Origin: Postechiella sp039985655
GTDB taxonomy: Bacteria > Bacteroidota > Bacteroidia > Flavobacteriales > Flavobacteriaceae
DNA length: 64,000 bases
Reading direction: 5' to 3'
NCBI GenBank assembly: GCA_039985655.1
Contig: JBDWSF010000014.1
Span: 248,001-312,000 of the forward strand
Shown: positions 33,842 through 42,720 of the stretch, piece by piece
Numbering within the stretch: position 1 is the first letter of the stretch
Layout of the letters: every line of letters starts with the position of its first letter
Made by a program: the position numbers and the translations under genes
Notes under the pieces: model-generated
Seen by the model: only the letters and a program-made list of their open reading frames with translations
The model's database searches: none
Told to the model about the DNA's origin: nothing

Positions 33842-34795
33842 TTAAATTAATGCTGACTTATAATAATTTTTCAAAGCGCTAAGCATACTATCTGTTATCT
33901 CACTTAAATTAAAGTTGGCTTTCCAGTCCCAATCGTTTCTGGCATTAAAATCGTCTATTGTTTTTGGCCAATTTCTAGCAATATCTGCTCTAAAATCTGG
34001 AGTATATGTTATTTTAAAATTTGGAATTCTTTTTTTGATTTCTGCAGCGATCTCTTTTGGGGAAAAACTAGTTCCTGAAATATTATAAGAGGTTCTTATT
34101 TTAATGGACTCCGCAGGAGCTTCCATCAATTCTATAGTTGCCCTAATCGCATCGTCCATATATATCATAGGCAACGTCGCATCTTCATTTAAAAAACAAT
34201 TATATGTTTCATTTAAAATCGTTTCATGAAATATATCTACTGCATAATCTGTTGTTCCTCCTCCTGGTAACGATTGGTGACCTACAACACCTGGATACCT
34301 TATAGAACGAATATCTAATCCATATTTTAAATGATAGTATTGCGCCCAATTTTCACCATCAACCTTACTAATTCCATACACTGTAGACGGATCTAAATAC
34401 GCATTATTTGGCGTGTTAATTTGCGGAGCACCTTTACCAAAAACGGCAATGGAGCTCGGATAAAATACTTTTTCAATTTTATTAATTCTAGAAACCTCAA
34501 AAACATTTAACAATGTTTTCATATTTATATCCCAGGATCTCAATGGATTTGCTTCTCCATTTGCAGACAAAATAGCTGCTAAATGATAAATTTGAGTGAT
34601 TCCGTATGTAGTAACGACCTCTTGAATTCTATCTAAATTTGTAGCGTCAATGGTCTCGAATACGCCTCTCGGCATTCTTCGTTTTGTGACATCTGAAGCT
34701 ACCACATTTTCGTCTCCATATTTATCTTGAAGCGTAGCTGTCAATACTGACCCCAACTGCCCATTAGCTCCTGTTATTAATATTCTATCTTTCAT
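33842..34795 (-). CDS. L-threonine 3-dehydrogenase, SDR type
   Basis: A 317-residue NAD-dependent dehydrogenase of the extended SDR/epimerase fold, oxidising L-threonine to 2-amino-3-ketobutyrate. The nucleotide motif is GANGQLGS at ~7-14. The catalytic YGISK (Tyr...Lys) lies near 140 after PSSIAVFGKGAP, and SYNISGTSFSP and the C-terminal helix complete the pattern of bacterial epimerase-like TDH, which is unrelated to the zinc-dependent E. coli Tdh. It is the first gene of the tdh-kbl unit. Its start is 163 bases from the Lrp-type gene, across the inverted repeat at 34862-34911, so induction by an amino acid through that regulator is likely. Confidence 0.9.
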   Translation of the reverse strand: MKDRILITGANGQLGSVLTATLQDKYGDENVVASDVTKRRMPRGVFETIDATNLDRIQEVVTTYGITQIYHLAAILSANGEANPLRSWDINMKTLLNVFEVSRINKIEKVFYPSSIAVFGKGAPQINTPNNAYLDPSTVYGISKVDGENWAQYYHLKYGLDIRSIRYPGVVGHQSLPGGGTTDYAVDIFHETILNETYNCFLNEDATLPMIYMDDAIRATIELMEAPAESIKIRTSYNISGTSFSPKEIAAEIKKRIPNFKITYTPDFRADIARNWPKTIDDFNARNDWDWKANFNLSEITDSMLSALKNYYKSALI

Positions 34796-34861
34796 TTTTA
34801 AAAGCGTTATTTACTATCAAAATTAAACAATACAATTATTAAAATTAAATACACTTATTAA

Positions 34862-34911
34862 TTAAGTAAATATTACTACAAATATCATTTGAAACCATTA
34901 TATTTACTTAA
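34862..34911. promoter_or_regulatory. Inverted repeat between tdh and the Lrp-type gene
   Basis: TTAAGTAAATAT (34862-34873) is repeated inverted as ATATTTACTTAA (34900-34911), 12 of 12 bases, with 26 bases between the arms. It sits in the divergent promoter region, where an Lrp/AsnC octamer could bridge two sites. Direct evidence is the repeat alone. Confidence 0.55.
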
Positions 34912-34958
34912 AATTAAATAATAAAATATACTTTGCAATAATTTTTATTTCAACTTTT

Positions 34959-35420
34959 ATGGAAAATTTGGACGAAACGGATATCACCATCCTTAGAATT
35001 CTACAAAACGATTCTAAAAAAACAGCTAAAGAAATTGCTGAAATTTTACATTTAACACCGTCTCCTATTTATGAGCGCATCCGCAGGCTTGAAAATCAAG
35101 GCTTTATAAAAAAATACGTCGCTATATTAGAGAAGAAACTTATAGATCGATCTGTAACAACCATATGTCAAGTCTCTATGCGTTATCATAATGAAGCGTT
35201 TATTGAAAAATTTGAAGAGCAAATTCAAAATTTAAAAGAAGTTCAAGAATGCTACCATATGGCTGGGCAGGTAGACTTTATTTTAAAAATAAACACAAAA
35301 GATTTGGAAGGTTATCACAACTTTATAAAATACAAGCTTTCTAAAATCGAAAATATTGGTGTCCTAAATAGCACCTTTGTTCTAAAGGATATTAAACACA
35401 CATCTGAGTTTTACATTTAA
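34959..35420 (+). CDS. Lrp/AsnC-family transcriptional regulator
   Basis: A 153-residue regulator with an N-terminal winged helix-turn-helix (~5-55, DETDITILRILQNDSKKTAKEIAE then TPSPIYERIRRLENQGFIKKY) and a C-terminal RAM ligand-binding domain (~68-145, with HMAGQVDFILKI). Such proteins form octamers that wrap DNA and respond to amino acids. It is divergent from tdh-kbl with an inverted repeat between them, so a local role in threonine or glycine catabolism and autoregulation is likely. Its last 4 bases overlap the end of the convergent hydrolase gene. Confidence 0.9.
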   Translation: MENLDETDITILRILQNDSKKTAKEIAEILHLTPSPIYERIRRLENQGFIKKYVAILEKKLIDRSVTTICQVSMRYHNEAFIEKFEEQIQNLKEVQECYHMAGQVDFILKINTKDLEGYHNFIKYKLSKIENIGVLNSTFVLKDIKHTSEFYI

Positions 35421-36376
35421 AAAGTTTTAGATACAAACTCCAAAGCTCGCTTTTCGTTATAATATACATTTCCCTTAACTACAAAACCAACATGTCCACC
35501 ATAATTTGGCATTTCTAAATATAAATTGGCATTGAATTTAGCCTCTTTTACGGGATAACATTCGGGCGATAAAAACGAATCGTTTAAAGCGTTAATCATT
35601 AACGTCGGTATCTTTATATTTGGTAAAAACTGCCTACAACTACTTTGTGTGTAATAATCTAAAGCATCAGTAAATCCATGTGCTTTCGAGGTATAAATAT
35701 TATCAAACTGTTTTAAATTATTTATAGAATCATAGGAGTCAGCAGGTAATTCATTCGGGAATTTTTCAACCTTATTTTTTAATTTACTCTTCAAATGTTT
35801 TAAAAACCGAATTGCATATAAACGGTTTTTTAATGTATGTAATGCTATGCAAGACCCGTGTAAATCACATGGTACCGAAACCACAACCGCTGCTTTTATT
35901 TCACTTGGCAGTACATCGCGTTCACCCAAATATTTACACACCACATTGGCTCCTAAACTAATACCGTGAAAATAAATATCTGTGTAGTGTTTTGTATCAA
36001 GAATATGATGAATAACATCTTCTAAATCATCGGTAGCTCCGGAATGGTACGACCTATATTTTAAATTATCCTCCCCACTACACCCTCTAAAATTCACGCA
36101 AACCGCGTCAACATTATTCTTGTTAAAAAACTTCGCAGGCCCCGTCATATAAGGACGCTGCCCATTCCCTTCCAATCCGTGCAAAATAATAATTAGCTTG
36201 TTGCTTTTCGCCTCAGCAAAACTCCAATCTAAGTCTAAAAAATCCCCATCACGCAATGTCATCCGCTCCCGCTCTTGTTTCAATTCTATTTTTCTAATTA
36301 AACCAGAATACACGGTCGAAACAAAACTCTTCTTAAAAAAGAATGAAGGTTTATAAGTAGATTCTATAATTGGCAT
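35417..36376 (-). CDS. YheT-like alpha/beta hydrolase
   Basis: A 319-residue cytoplasmic hydrolase of the YheT/ABHD1-3 group. It has LIIILHGLEGNG (oxyanion region) near 62-73, nucleophile elbow GISLGANVV near 140-148, an acid in NALNDSFLSPE near 268, and His in YGGHVGFV near 294, which complete a Ser-Asp-His triad. Relatives are esterases of unknown natural substrate. It is convergent with the Lrp-type gene (4-base overlap of the 3' ends) and has no operon partner. Length is typical. Confidence 0.88.
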   Translation of the reverse strand: MPIIESTYKPSFFFKKSFVSTVYSGLIRKIELKQERERMTLRDGDFLDLDWSFAEAKSNKLIIILHGLEGNGQRPYMTGPAKFFNKNNVDAVCVNFRGCSGEDNLKYRSYHSGATDDLEDVIHHILDTKHYTDIYFHGISLGANVVCKYLGERDVLPSEIKAAVVVSVPCDLHGSCIALHTLKNRLYAIRFLKHLKSKLKNKVEKFPNELPADSYDSINNLKQFDNIYTSKAHGFTDALDYYTQSSCRQFLPNIKIPTLMINALNDSFLSPECYPVKEAKFNANLYLEMPNYGGHVGFVVKGNVYYNEKRALEFVSKTF

Positions 36377-36554
36377 AAATTTTTATTTATTTTTTTTGTG
36401 GGCGCGTCACTTCCTTAGGCCGATATCCGACTAGCAAGTCTACTTTGAGCGAAATCGAAAGATTACAAATCCGCGCTCGTAACTCGCTGTGGGCTTTCAT
36501 CTGTTATCCCGCACACATAGTTTGCAACAACATTATTTTACTACTAATATTTGA

Positions 36555-38174
36555 TTAAACTTCTAAAGATGTAAACTTAAAATCTTGACCATTAAACAAC
36601 CCTTTGTCACTTAATTTTAACGATGGAATAACCAGTAAAGCCATAAACGATAACGTCATATAGGGCGCATTCAATTTGCTACCTAACTGTTTCGCCATCT
36701 TATCTAAAACTTCGTAGTGTTTACCAACAGTTTCACCTGTTTTATCACTCATAATCCCTGCAATAGGAAGTGGCACAATATGTTCATTAAAATCCGACAC
36801 GGCACAAATACCGCCTTTATTTTTTATAATAAGATTTACGGCTTTACAAATCGCATCGTCCGAAACACCAACCGCAATAATATTATGCGAATCGTGTCCA
36901 ACAGACGATGCTATTGCTCCATTCTTTAATCCGAAATTTTTAATGAAAGCAATCGCAGGTTTATCATCTTTATAACGATTAACAACGGTCATTTTTAACA
37001 CATCCGTTTCAATATTCGACACCAAATTACCAGCATCAATTTTAGCAATTTCAATAATTTCGTTGGTTACTAACTGCCCTTCTAAAGCTTCAATAACACG
37101 TATGTTTTTTGCCGATGATTCTAATCTAAAATCCGACACTTCTTTTTCTTCACAATTAAAATTATTCAAGTTTTCAAAAAGAACTGTCTCTATTAACGTT
37201 TTTCCTTGATCGAAAATTAAGGCGCCATCAATATAAGTTTGTAACGTTTTAAAATCTTTTAAATCTTCAACAACAATAAAATCGGCAGCATCACCTACTT
37301 GCAATAAACCGACATCCAAATTGTAATGTTTTACAGCATTCATGCAAGCGACTTGCAAAACTTTAAAAACATCCATGCCTTTTGCGATAGCTCTGGCACA
37401 AAGTTTATTAATATGGCTTACAAGTAAATCGTCAGGATGCTTATCGTCACTACAAAACATTATGTTTTCAAAATATTCTGGAAGCAAATCTATTAAGGCT
37501 TCAAAGTTTTTGGCAGCACTTCCTTCACGTATTAAAATTTTCATCCCTTTTTGAAGTTTCTCTAAACCTTCAGCATAGGTAAAACATTCGTGGTCTGTCG
37601 AAATTCCTGCTCTAATATATTTCGTAATATCATCGCCAATTACACCTGGTGCATGTCCATCAATAGGTTTATTATAATGCTTCGCCCATTCTATTTTTTT
37701 CATCACCTCGGCGTCATCAAATAAAACTCCTGGGTAATTCATCATTTCGGCCAAATATTTAATATCTGGATTTTGGAGTAGTGTTTTTATATCATCGGAA
37801 TCGATAATGGCTCCGGCAGATTCAAAAGGTGTTGCTGGCACGCAAGATGGAGCTCCGAAATTAAATTTAAATGGGACGTCTTTACCATTTTCAATCATAA
37901 ACTCAACACCTTTGACTCCTAAAACGTTGGCTATTTCGTGCGGATCTGAAACAGTAGATACTGTTCCGTGTTTTACGGCTAGTTTTGCAAACTCTGACGG
38001 CACTAGCATCGAACTTTCTATATGAATATGCGCATCAATAAAACCAGGCATAATATATCCTGTTTCGTTATGCTGCTTTTCTACAACACTCAAAATTTTA
38101 CCGTTTTCAAAAGTTATTTCACCTTTAAAAATGCGTTTGTTTTGTATGTCGACTATATTTCCTTGTAGTTTCAA
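36555..38174 (-). CDS. ade: Adenine deaminase
   Basis: A 539-residue amidohydrolase-superfamily enzyme converting adenine to hypoxanthine for purine salvage. Seen: GYIMPGFIDAHIHIESSML near 41-59 (metal-binding HxH), HGTVSTVSDPHEIANVLG, GHAPGVIG, STDHECFTYAEG, MFCSDDKHPDD with the catalytic Asp, and the C-terminal domain with GHDSHNIIAVGVSD and PLPIAGIMSD. Slightly shorter than the ~580 residues of the E. coli enzyme but complete. Its start codon overlaps the stop of the upstream hypothetical gene by 4 bases, and tilS precedes that by 3, so tilS, the hypothetical gene and ade form one transcript. Confidence 0.94.
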   Translation of the reverse strand: MKLQGNIVDIQNKRIFKGEITFENGKILSVVEKQHNETGYIMPGFIDAHIHIESSMLVPSEFAKLAVKHGTVSTVSDPHEIANVLGVKGVEFMIENGKDVPFKFNFGAPSCVPATPFESAGAIIDSDDIKTLLQNPDIKYLAEMMNYPGVLFDDAEVMKKIEWAKHYNKPIDGHAPGVIGDDITKYIRAGISTDHECFTYAEGLEKLQKGMKILIREGSAAKNFEALIDLLPEYFENIMFCSDDKHPDDLLVSHINKLCARAIAKGMDVFKVLQVACMNAVKHYNLDVGLLQVGDAADFIVVEDLKDFKTLQTYIDGALIFDQGKTLIETVLFENLNNFNCEEKEVSDFRLESSAKNIRVIEALEGQLVTNEIIEIAKIDAGNLVSNIETDVLKMTVVNRYKDDKPAIAFIKNFGLKNGAIASSVGHDSHNIIAVGVSDDAICKAVNLIIKNKGGICAVSDFNEHIVPLPIAGIMSDKTGETVGKHYEVLDKMAKQLGSKLNAPYMTLSFMALLVIPSLKLSDKGLFNGQDFKFTSLEV

Positions 38175-38842
38175 ATTTCTAAACTAATTTTAATGTATTT
38201 ATTTTCACGGATACTAAAATTACTACTAAATTCTATATAGAACTCATTATTTATTATATAAAGTTTAACTAATAGCCAATTAAAAGAATCAAAGCTAAAA
38301 CGCTTATTTTCTTCTATATCAAATATTTCAAACTGTCCTTCTCCATAATAATTACCATAAGAAAAAACTAAGTTTTTTGAAATAAAATGTGGATATTTAG
38401 ATGTATAAAAATACATTTTTGTATTAGGATTATATGATAGATATTCCACCTGTTCGTATCCGATTTGTTCAAATACTAAATAATCATTTTCTATTCCTGC
38501 TAATTTAAAATCTGTCTGATTTTTCGAATATGGCTCAGGAATATATTTGCAAAGACTTAGCTTCCCTTTCTTTACAATAAAAACAAGACACGTATCTATG
38601 TATGTTAAAACATTACTATATTTTACAAGTGTTACTTTTAATAATGAATCTGAATTTTTGGTATAGTAATCAGCTATAGGTCTTGAAACTTCTAGCTTAT
38701 TAAAAGTTTCTTTGCTAATAGTATCTATTTTTACTTGTAAATTAGAATTTTTATCAACGGATAAGTTAAATTTATTTTGAGTTTGACCAATAGCAACAGT
38801 TTTAATAAAAATAAGAAGAAATAAATTTATAATTAATTTCAT
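38171..38842 (-). CDS. Secreted protein of unknown function between tilS and ade
   Basis: A 223-residue exported protein. The first ~19 residues are a signal peptide (KLIINLFLLIFIKTVAIGQ), and the rest is beta-rich, with many Tyr, Lys and Ser and regular strand patterns, but no motif I recognise. It overlaps ade by 4 bases and begins 3 bases after tilS ends, so it must be co-transcribed, yet its periplasmic or surface location does not fit either neighbour's job. AT-rich codon use resembles that of accessory genes. It may be an insertion into an older tilS-ade pair. Confidence 0.65.
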   Translation of the reverse strand: MKLIINLFLLIFIKTVAIGQTQNKFNLSVDKNSNLQVKIDTISKETFNKLEVSRPIADYYTKNSDSLLKVTLVKYSNVLTYIDTCLVFIVKKGKLSLCKYIPEPYSKNQTDFKLAGIENDYLVFEQIGYEQVEYLSYNPNTKMYFYTSKYPHFISKNLVFSYGNYYGEGQFEIFDIEENKRFSFDSFNWLLVKLYIINNEFYIEFSSNFSIRENKYIKISLEI

Positions 38843-38845
38843 ATG

Positions 38846-40156
38846 TTACTTCAATTCAATTTTTAGAATACACTTTGTGCTTTCGGTTACTCTAAAACGA
38901 TTATCGGCACGTCTATTTATCACCCAAACCATATCGTTTTCAGAACACAACAACCAAACATGTTCTTTATCAACAAGTGATAGTTTTTCGTCTTTAAAAT
39001 ATTTACTCAACTTCTTTTTACCAGACATGCCTAAAGGATAAAAATAATCGCCTTCCTCCCATAGTCTCAATGTTAAAGGGAATTTTAAAAGCGATTTGTC
39101 AACATAAATAATATTTGATTGTTTTGTTGAAACCGCATCTACTTCATCAAAACATAAAGCCCCAAATGATGTTTCAATTTGCTTATCCGATTCGGAAATT
39201 GTAATTATCTCTTTTTCTTCAGATGAAATTTCGGTTAATAATAAATAATCTCGATCTTTAATTAATCTCCAATCTTTAGAAAATAATTGCTTTCCAGATT
39301 GAGCATCCATTAATTGAACTACGTTATTCCATTCAAAAAATCCATACCCATTCATTAGCTGATATAAATATGCTTTAGGGTTATCAAACTTCTTTAACAT
39401 TGAAATATTAAATTTCATTCCATTTTCAGTAAGCTGAACAACACCTTGACGAATTAAACTCTGAATACTATCATCAATAATTGCCTTAGAATCCTTTAAA
39501 AAACCTTGTGTTTTATTAAAGTTCTGAAGAAACTGCGGATTCATTTCTTTTAAAACAGGAATGACATCGTGTCTTAATTTATTCCGCATATATTTTGTAG
39601 ATGCGTTGCTACTATCTTCTCTCCAACTTATTTTATTTTCTTCCGCGAAAGCGATAATAGCTTCTCTAGAAAATGATAAAAGAGGTCGCACTATATTCTC
39701 ATTAATTTCTGGAATCCCTTTTAAGCCCTCTAACCCCGTACCACGAGATAAGTTAATTAAAAAAGTTTCTAAATTATCATCGGCATGATGTGCTGTTAAA
39801 ATATAATCGAATTCTAATTGATTTGCTAAATCTTCAAACCAATTGTATCGTAACTCGCGTGCTGCCATTTGGATTGATAATTTGCTTTCTTGCGCATATT
39901 TTTCTGTATCGAAACTTTCAACAAAAACTTCTAAATCTAAATCTTCTGCTAATTGTAAAACGAAATCTTGGTCACCATCACTTTCATTTCCTCTTAAATT
40001 GAAATTGCAGTGTGCGAACGAGATTTTTAAGTTTAACTTATGGCACAAATGTGCTAAAACGACACTGTCTAATCCGCCAGAAATGGCTATTAGGAGTTTG
40101 CTTTCTTTTAAGAAATGAAGATTTCTACTTATATGTTTTTGGAACCTCTCTTGCAC
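38846..40156 (-). CDS. tilS: tRNA(Ile)-lysidine synthetase
   Basis: A 436-residue essential enzyme that changes C34 of the CAU-anticodon isoleucine tRNA to lysidine with ATP and lysine. The PP-loop is ISGGLDSVVLAHL at ~24-36, followed by SFAHCNFNLRG, LTAHHADDNLETFLINLSRGTGLEGL (family signature near 120-145), RPLL and SNASTKYMRNKLRHDVIP, and then the C-terminal TilS domains, with LRLWEEGDYFYPLGMSGKKKLSKYFKDEKL near 367. Full length. It begins about 200 bases downstream of pabB, with the dispersed repeat in between. Confidence 0.96.
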   Translation of the reverse strand: MQERFQKHISRNLHFLKESKLLIAISGGLDSVVLAHLCHKLNLKISFAHCNFNLRGNESDGDQDFVLQLAEDLDLEVFVESFDTEKYAQESKLSIQMAARELRYNWFEDLANQLEFDYILTAHHADDNLETFLINLSRGTGLEGLKGIPEINENIVRPLLSFSREAIIAFAEENKISWREDSSNASTKYMRNKLRHDVIPVLKEMNPQFLQNFNKTQGFLKDSKAIIDDSIQSLIRQGVVQLTENGMKFNISMLKKFDNPKAYLYQLMNGYGFFEWNNVVQLMDAQSGKQLFSKDWRLIKDRDYLLLTEISSEEKEIITISESDKQIETSFGALCFDEVDAVSTKQSNIIYVDKSLLKFPLTLRLWEEGDYFYPLGMSGKKKLSKYFKDEKLSLVDKEHVWLLCSENDMVWVINRRADNRFRVTESTKCILKIELK

Positions 40157-40250
40157 TTTTCAAAGTTAATATTTATTTATTCGCGCAAAGGCGCAAAGAC
40201 GCAAAGTTTTTGATATTTGGTTAAAAATAGCTTTTAGAAACTAACGCTGC

Positions 40251-40345
40251 GATTTGGTGCGCAAGGGATTGAACGGTCTGTTTGAGCTCCCCGACCTTTT
40301 GAGAGGGAGCGAGTAGTGAAAGCCCGACCCTTTTGGGTTGCGCCA
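40251..40345 (-). repeat. Dispersed intergenic repeat, copy A
   Basis: Between pabB and tilS. TAGTGAAAGCCCGACCC (40314-40330) recurs exactly, inverted, at 44176-44192, and the likeness extends on both sides to GGCGC-AACCC at one end and TCAATCCCT-(A/T)-GCG-A at the other, about 95 bases in all. It is richer in G+C than its surroundings. I recall similar repeats in other Flavobacteriaceae. Confidence 0.6.
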
Positions 40346-40353
40346 TAAAAACA

Positions 40354-41646
40354 CTAATTTTCCAAAACCGTCCGCATCGCTTTCGCCTTAACCAGACACT
40401 CTTCATATTCTTTTAACGGGTCACTCTTTGCTGTAATGGCACCACCAACTGAATAGGACACGTAGTTTTTTGTTTCATTATATAAAATACTTCTTATAAC
40501 CACATTGAAATCGAAATCACCTCTGGGTGAAAAATAACCAACTGCTCCAGAATATAATCCACGTTTGGTTTCTTCCAAATCTTCAATAATTTGCATTGCT
40601 GATATTTTTGGAGCTCCCGTCATGCTTCCCATGGGGAATGTACTTTTAATAATATCTACTGGATGGGTTGTCACATCTACTTTTGATGCTACTGTAGATA
40701 TCATTTGATGTACTTGATCAAACGTATAAATTTTGCATAATTCTTCAACTTTAACACTACCTTTTAAAGCCGTTTTTGATAAATCGTTACGTACCAAATC
40801 AACAATCATAATATTCTCGCTACGCTCTTTTTCATCATTTAATAATGCAGACTTTAACTGTTCGTCTTCATTTTTATCTAGAGCGCGTTTTGCTGTACCT
40901 TTTATAGGCTGCGACACTATTGTAGTATCTGTTTTTTTGAGGTAGCGCTCTGGTGAGGCCGACATTAAATATTTGTCTTGGTACTTAAAAAAAGTGGCAA
41001 ATGGTGGTTTCGAAATGCTATTCAATTTTAAATAAGTATCTAACGGATTTATTTGCGTGTTTTCGGCATAAAACTCTTGGCAAAAATTAGCCTCATAAAT
41101 ATCGCCTCGATATATATGAGCAAGCATATTATTTACTTTATCGAAATACGCATCTTTATGTATGCGAAGTTTTATTTTTATATCATTGCAATTACTCGTG
41201 CATGCTTCGTAAGTCTCACTATTTATAGATTTCAAATCATCTTCAATTTCATCATCTACGCCTTTTAAATAATGGATTTCAATTTGGTTTCCTTTAATTA
41301 AAAACAGCTTCTTAGGTTGGAAAAAGTACAAATCTGGAAATCCTAAACCATCAAAATTTTTAGATTTTAAATCTTCAACATCATTTTTTAAATCGTAAGT
41401 TAAATAACCAAAAACCCAATCGTTTGTTAGGGTTTGATATTCTTTTAACTTTCCAAAGGCATCTATATAATCTGTTTGAATACTAGTAAATGCATCAACG
41501 GCCAAAATGGCATCGTAATTAGAATGATTTTGTTGGTAGTTATTAGAATCTAGCCAAACAACATCTTCAAATTGCTGTGCCCAAATCAGTAACTGATTTT
41601 TAAAATTTTCGGTATCACTTACCGTATGAATTTGTTTTGTTCTCAA
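40354..41646 (-). CDS. pabB: Aminodeoxychorismate synthase component I
   Basis: A 430-residue chorismate-utilising enzyme that aminates chorismate for p-aminobenzoate and folate. The C-terminal catalytic domain is complete: FYAENTQINPLD, SASPERYLKK, PIKGTAKRALD near 246-256, ERSENIMIVDLVRNDLSK near 272-289, FPMGSMTGAPKISAMQIIEDLE near 336-357, and YSGAVGYFSPRGD. The N-terminal half is a TrpE/PabB-like lobe. It could be read as anthranilate synthase I, but the lone position beside tilS and away from trp genes favours PabB. Folate synthesis links it loosely to the folE of the metal island. Confidence 0.85.
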   Translation of the reverse strand: MRTKQIHTVSDTENFKNQLLIWAQQFEDVVWLDSNNYQQNHSNYDAILAVDAFTSIQTDYIDAFGKLKEYQTLTNDWVFGYLTYDLKNDVEDLKSKNFDGLGFPDLYFFQPKKLFLIKGNQIEIHYLKGVDDEIEDDLKSINSETYEACTSNCNDIKIKLRIHKDAYFDKVNNMLAHIYRGDIYEANFCQEFYAENTQINPLDTYLKLNSISKPPFATFFKYQDKYLMSASPERYLKKTDTTIVSQPIKGTAKRALDKNEDEQLKSALLNDEKERSENIMIVDLVRNDLSKTALKGSVKVEELCKIYTFDQVHQMISTVASKVDVTTHPVDIIKSTFPMGSMTGAPKISAMQIIEDLEETKRGLYSGAVGYFSPRGDFDFNVVIRSILYNETKNYVSYSVGGAITAKSDPLKEYEECLVKAKAMRTVLEN

Positions 41647-41727
41647 TACTAAAAATTATGTGGTAAAGTTAGTTAGATTCATTAAAAAAATATGAAATTT
41701 GTGTATTACTTTAAATAAAATTTCACA

Positions 41728-42627
41728 ATGCATTCGATAGAAAACGACAAACTTAAAATATCTGTTAAAAATACGGGAGCCGAATTATGCGAAATCTCTT
41801 CAGTAAAAAACAAAACTGATTTTATGTGGAATGCTAATCCTGATGTTTGGGGAAGCTTTGCCCCTAATTTATTTCCAATAATTGGTGCGCTAAAAGATAA
41901 TAATTACATACATGAGCATGTAATTTACTCACTTCCTAAACACGGATTTATTCGTAATAACGACGCGATAAAACTTATTGAACAGACGTTAGATAGCCTG
42001 ACCTTTGGTTTAAGTTATAACGAAGAGTTATTAAAAATCTATCCATTTAAATTCGATTTCACTTTAAGCTATGTACTAAAAGGCAATGTTATCGAACTTA
42101 TACATACTATTAAAAATCGTGACAATAAAACAATGTATTTTTCTTTAGGCGGACACCCTGCTTTTAAATGTCCTGTTTATGAAAACGAAAATTATGATGA
42201 TTATTCTTTAGAATTTGAACACAAAGAAAACTCAGAAACTCATTTAATTAATACGGCAAACGGGTTGATATCATCTAAAACAAAACCTGTTTTTAGCAAC
42301 AGTAATAGCTTACAACTCAAACACGACTTGTTTAATGATGATGCGCTCATTTTTAAAGATTTAAAATCTAAAAAAGTTGCTTTAAAGAGTAAAACTCACG
42401 GCACGATACTTTCTTTTGAATATAATGATTTTCCTTATTTAGGAATTTGGGCAAAACCTGATGGCAATTACGTCTGTATAGAACCTTGGTTAGGTATTGC
42501 CGATAACGTAAACACCAATCAAAACATAAAAGACAAAGAAGGAATTTTGACCTTAGAAGCTGGTAAAACTTGTAAAGCAAGCTATAGTATTGAAATAGAC
42601 GAAAGTCAGCTAAAAGAAATAGAATAA
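41728..42627 (+). CDS. Aldose 1-epimerase family protein
   Basis: A 299-residue protein of the galactose mutarotase-like beta-sandwich fold, in the subgroup that includes LacX and YeaD-like hexose-6-phosphate epimerases. The N-terminus (IENDKLKISVKNTGAELCEI) and HGFIRNN near 74-80, SLGGHPAFKCP with a conserved His near 142, and YLGIWAKPDGNYVCIEPWLGIADN near 237-260 with the catalytic Glu mark the family. It interconverts alpha and beta anomers of a sugar or sugar phosphate. Preceded by a divergent pabB and followed by a helicase gene 93 bases on, probably with its own promoter. The exact sugar is unknown. Confidence 0.88.
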   Translation: MHSIENDKLKISVKNTGAELCEISSVKNKTDFMWNANPDVWGSFAPNLFPIIGALKDNNYIHEHVIYSLPKHGFIRNNDAIKLIEQTLDSLTFGLSYNEELLKIYPFKFDFTLSYVLKGNVIELIHTIKNRDNKTMYFSLGGHPAFKCPVYENENYDDYSLEFEHKENSETHLINTANGLISSKTKPVFSNSNSLQLKHDLFNDDALIFKDLKSKKVALKSKTHGTILSFEYNDFPYLGIWAKPDGNYVCIEPWLGIADNVNTNQNIKDKEGILTLEAGKTCKASYSIEIDESQLKEIE

Positions 42628-42633
42628 TAAACG

Positions 42634-42641
42634 TAACTTTG
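42634..42641 (+). promoter_or_regulatory. Candidate -7 box of the second helicase gene
   Basis: TAACTTTG fits TAnnTTTG; it overlaps the region just after the epimerase stop and would give a leader of about 75 nt. The -33 box is not convincing. Confidence 0.4.
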
Positions 42642-42720
42642 CACGTTAAATTTACGACGACAATTTTATCTAATTATATTTTTTAGATGCGATTTTAGTT
42701 AGCATGCATATCAATTTATT

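Noticed and set aside
36377..36554. Intergenic stretch after ade with GC-richer segments considered as an RNA gene
   Set aside because: No stable stem with a terminator could be drawn, and no tRNA-like T-loop was found.
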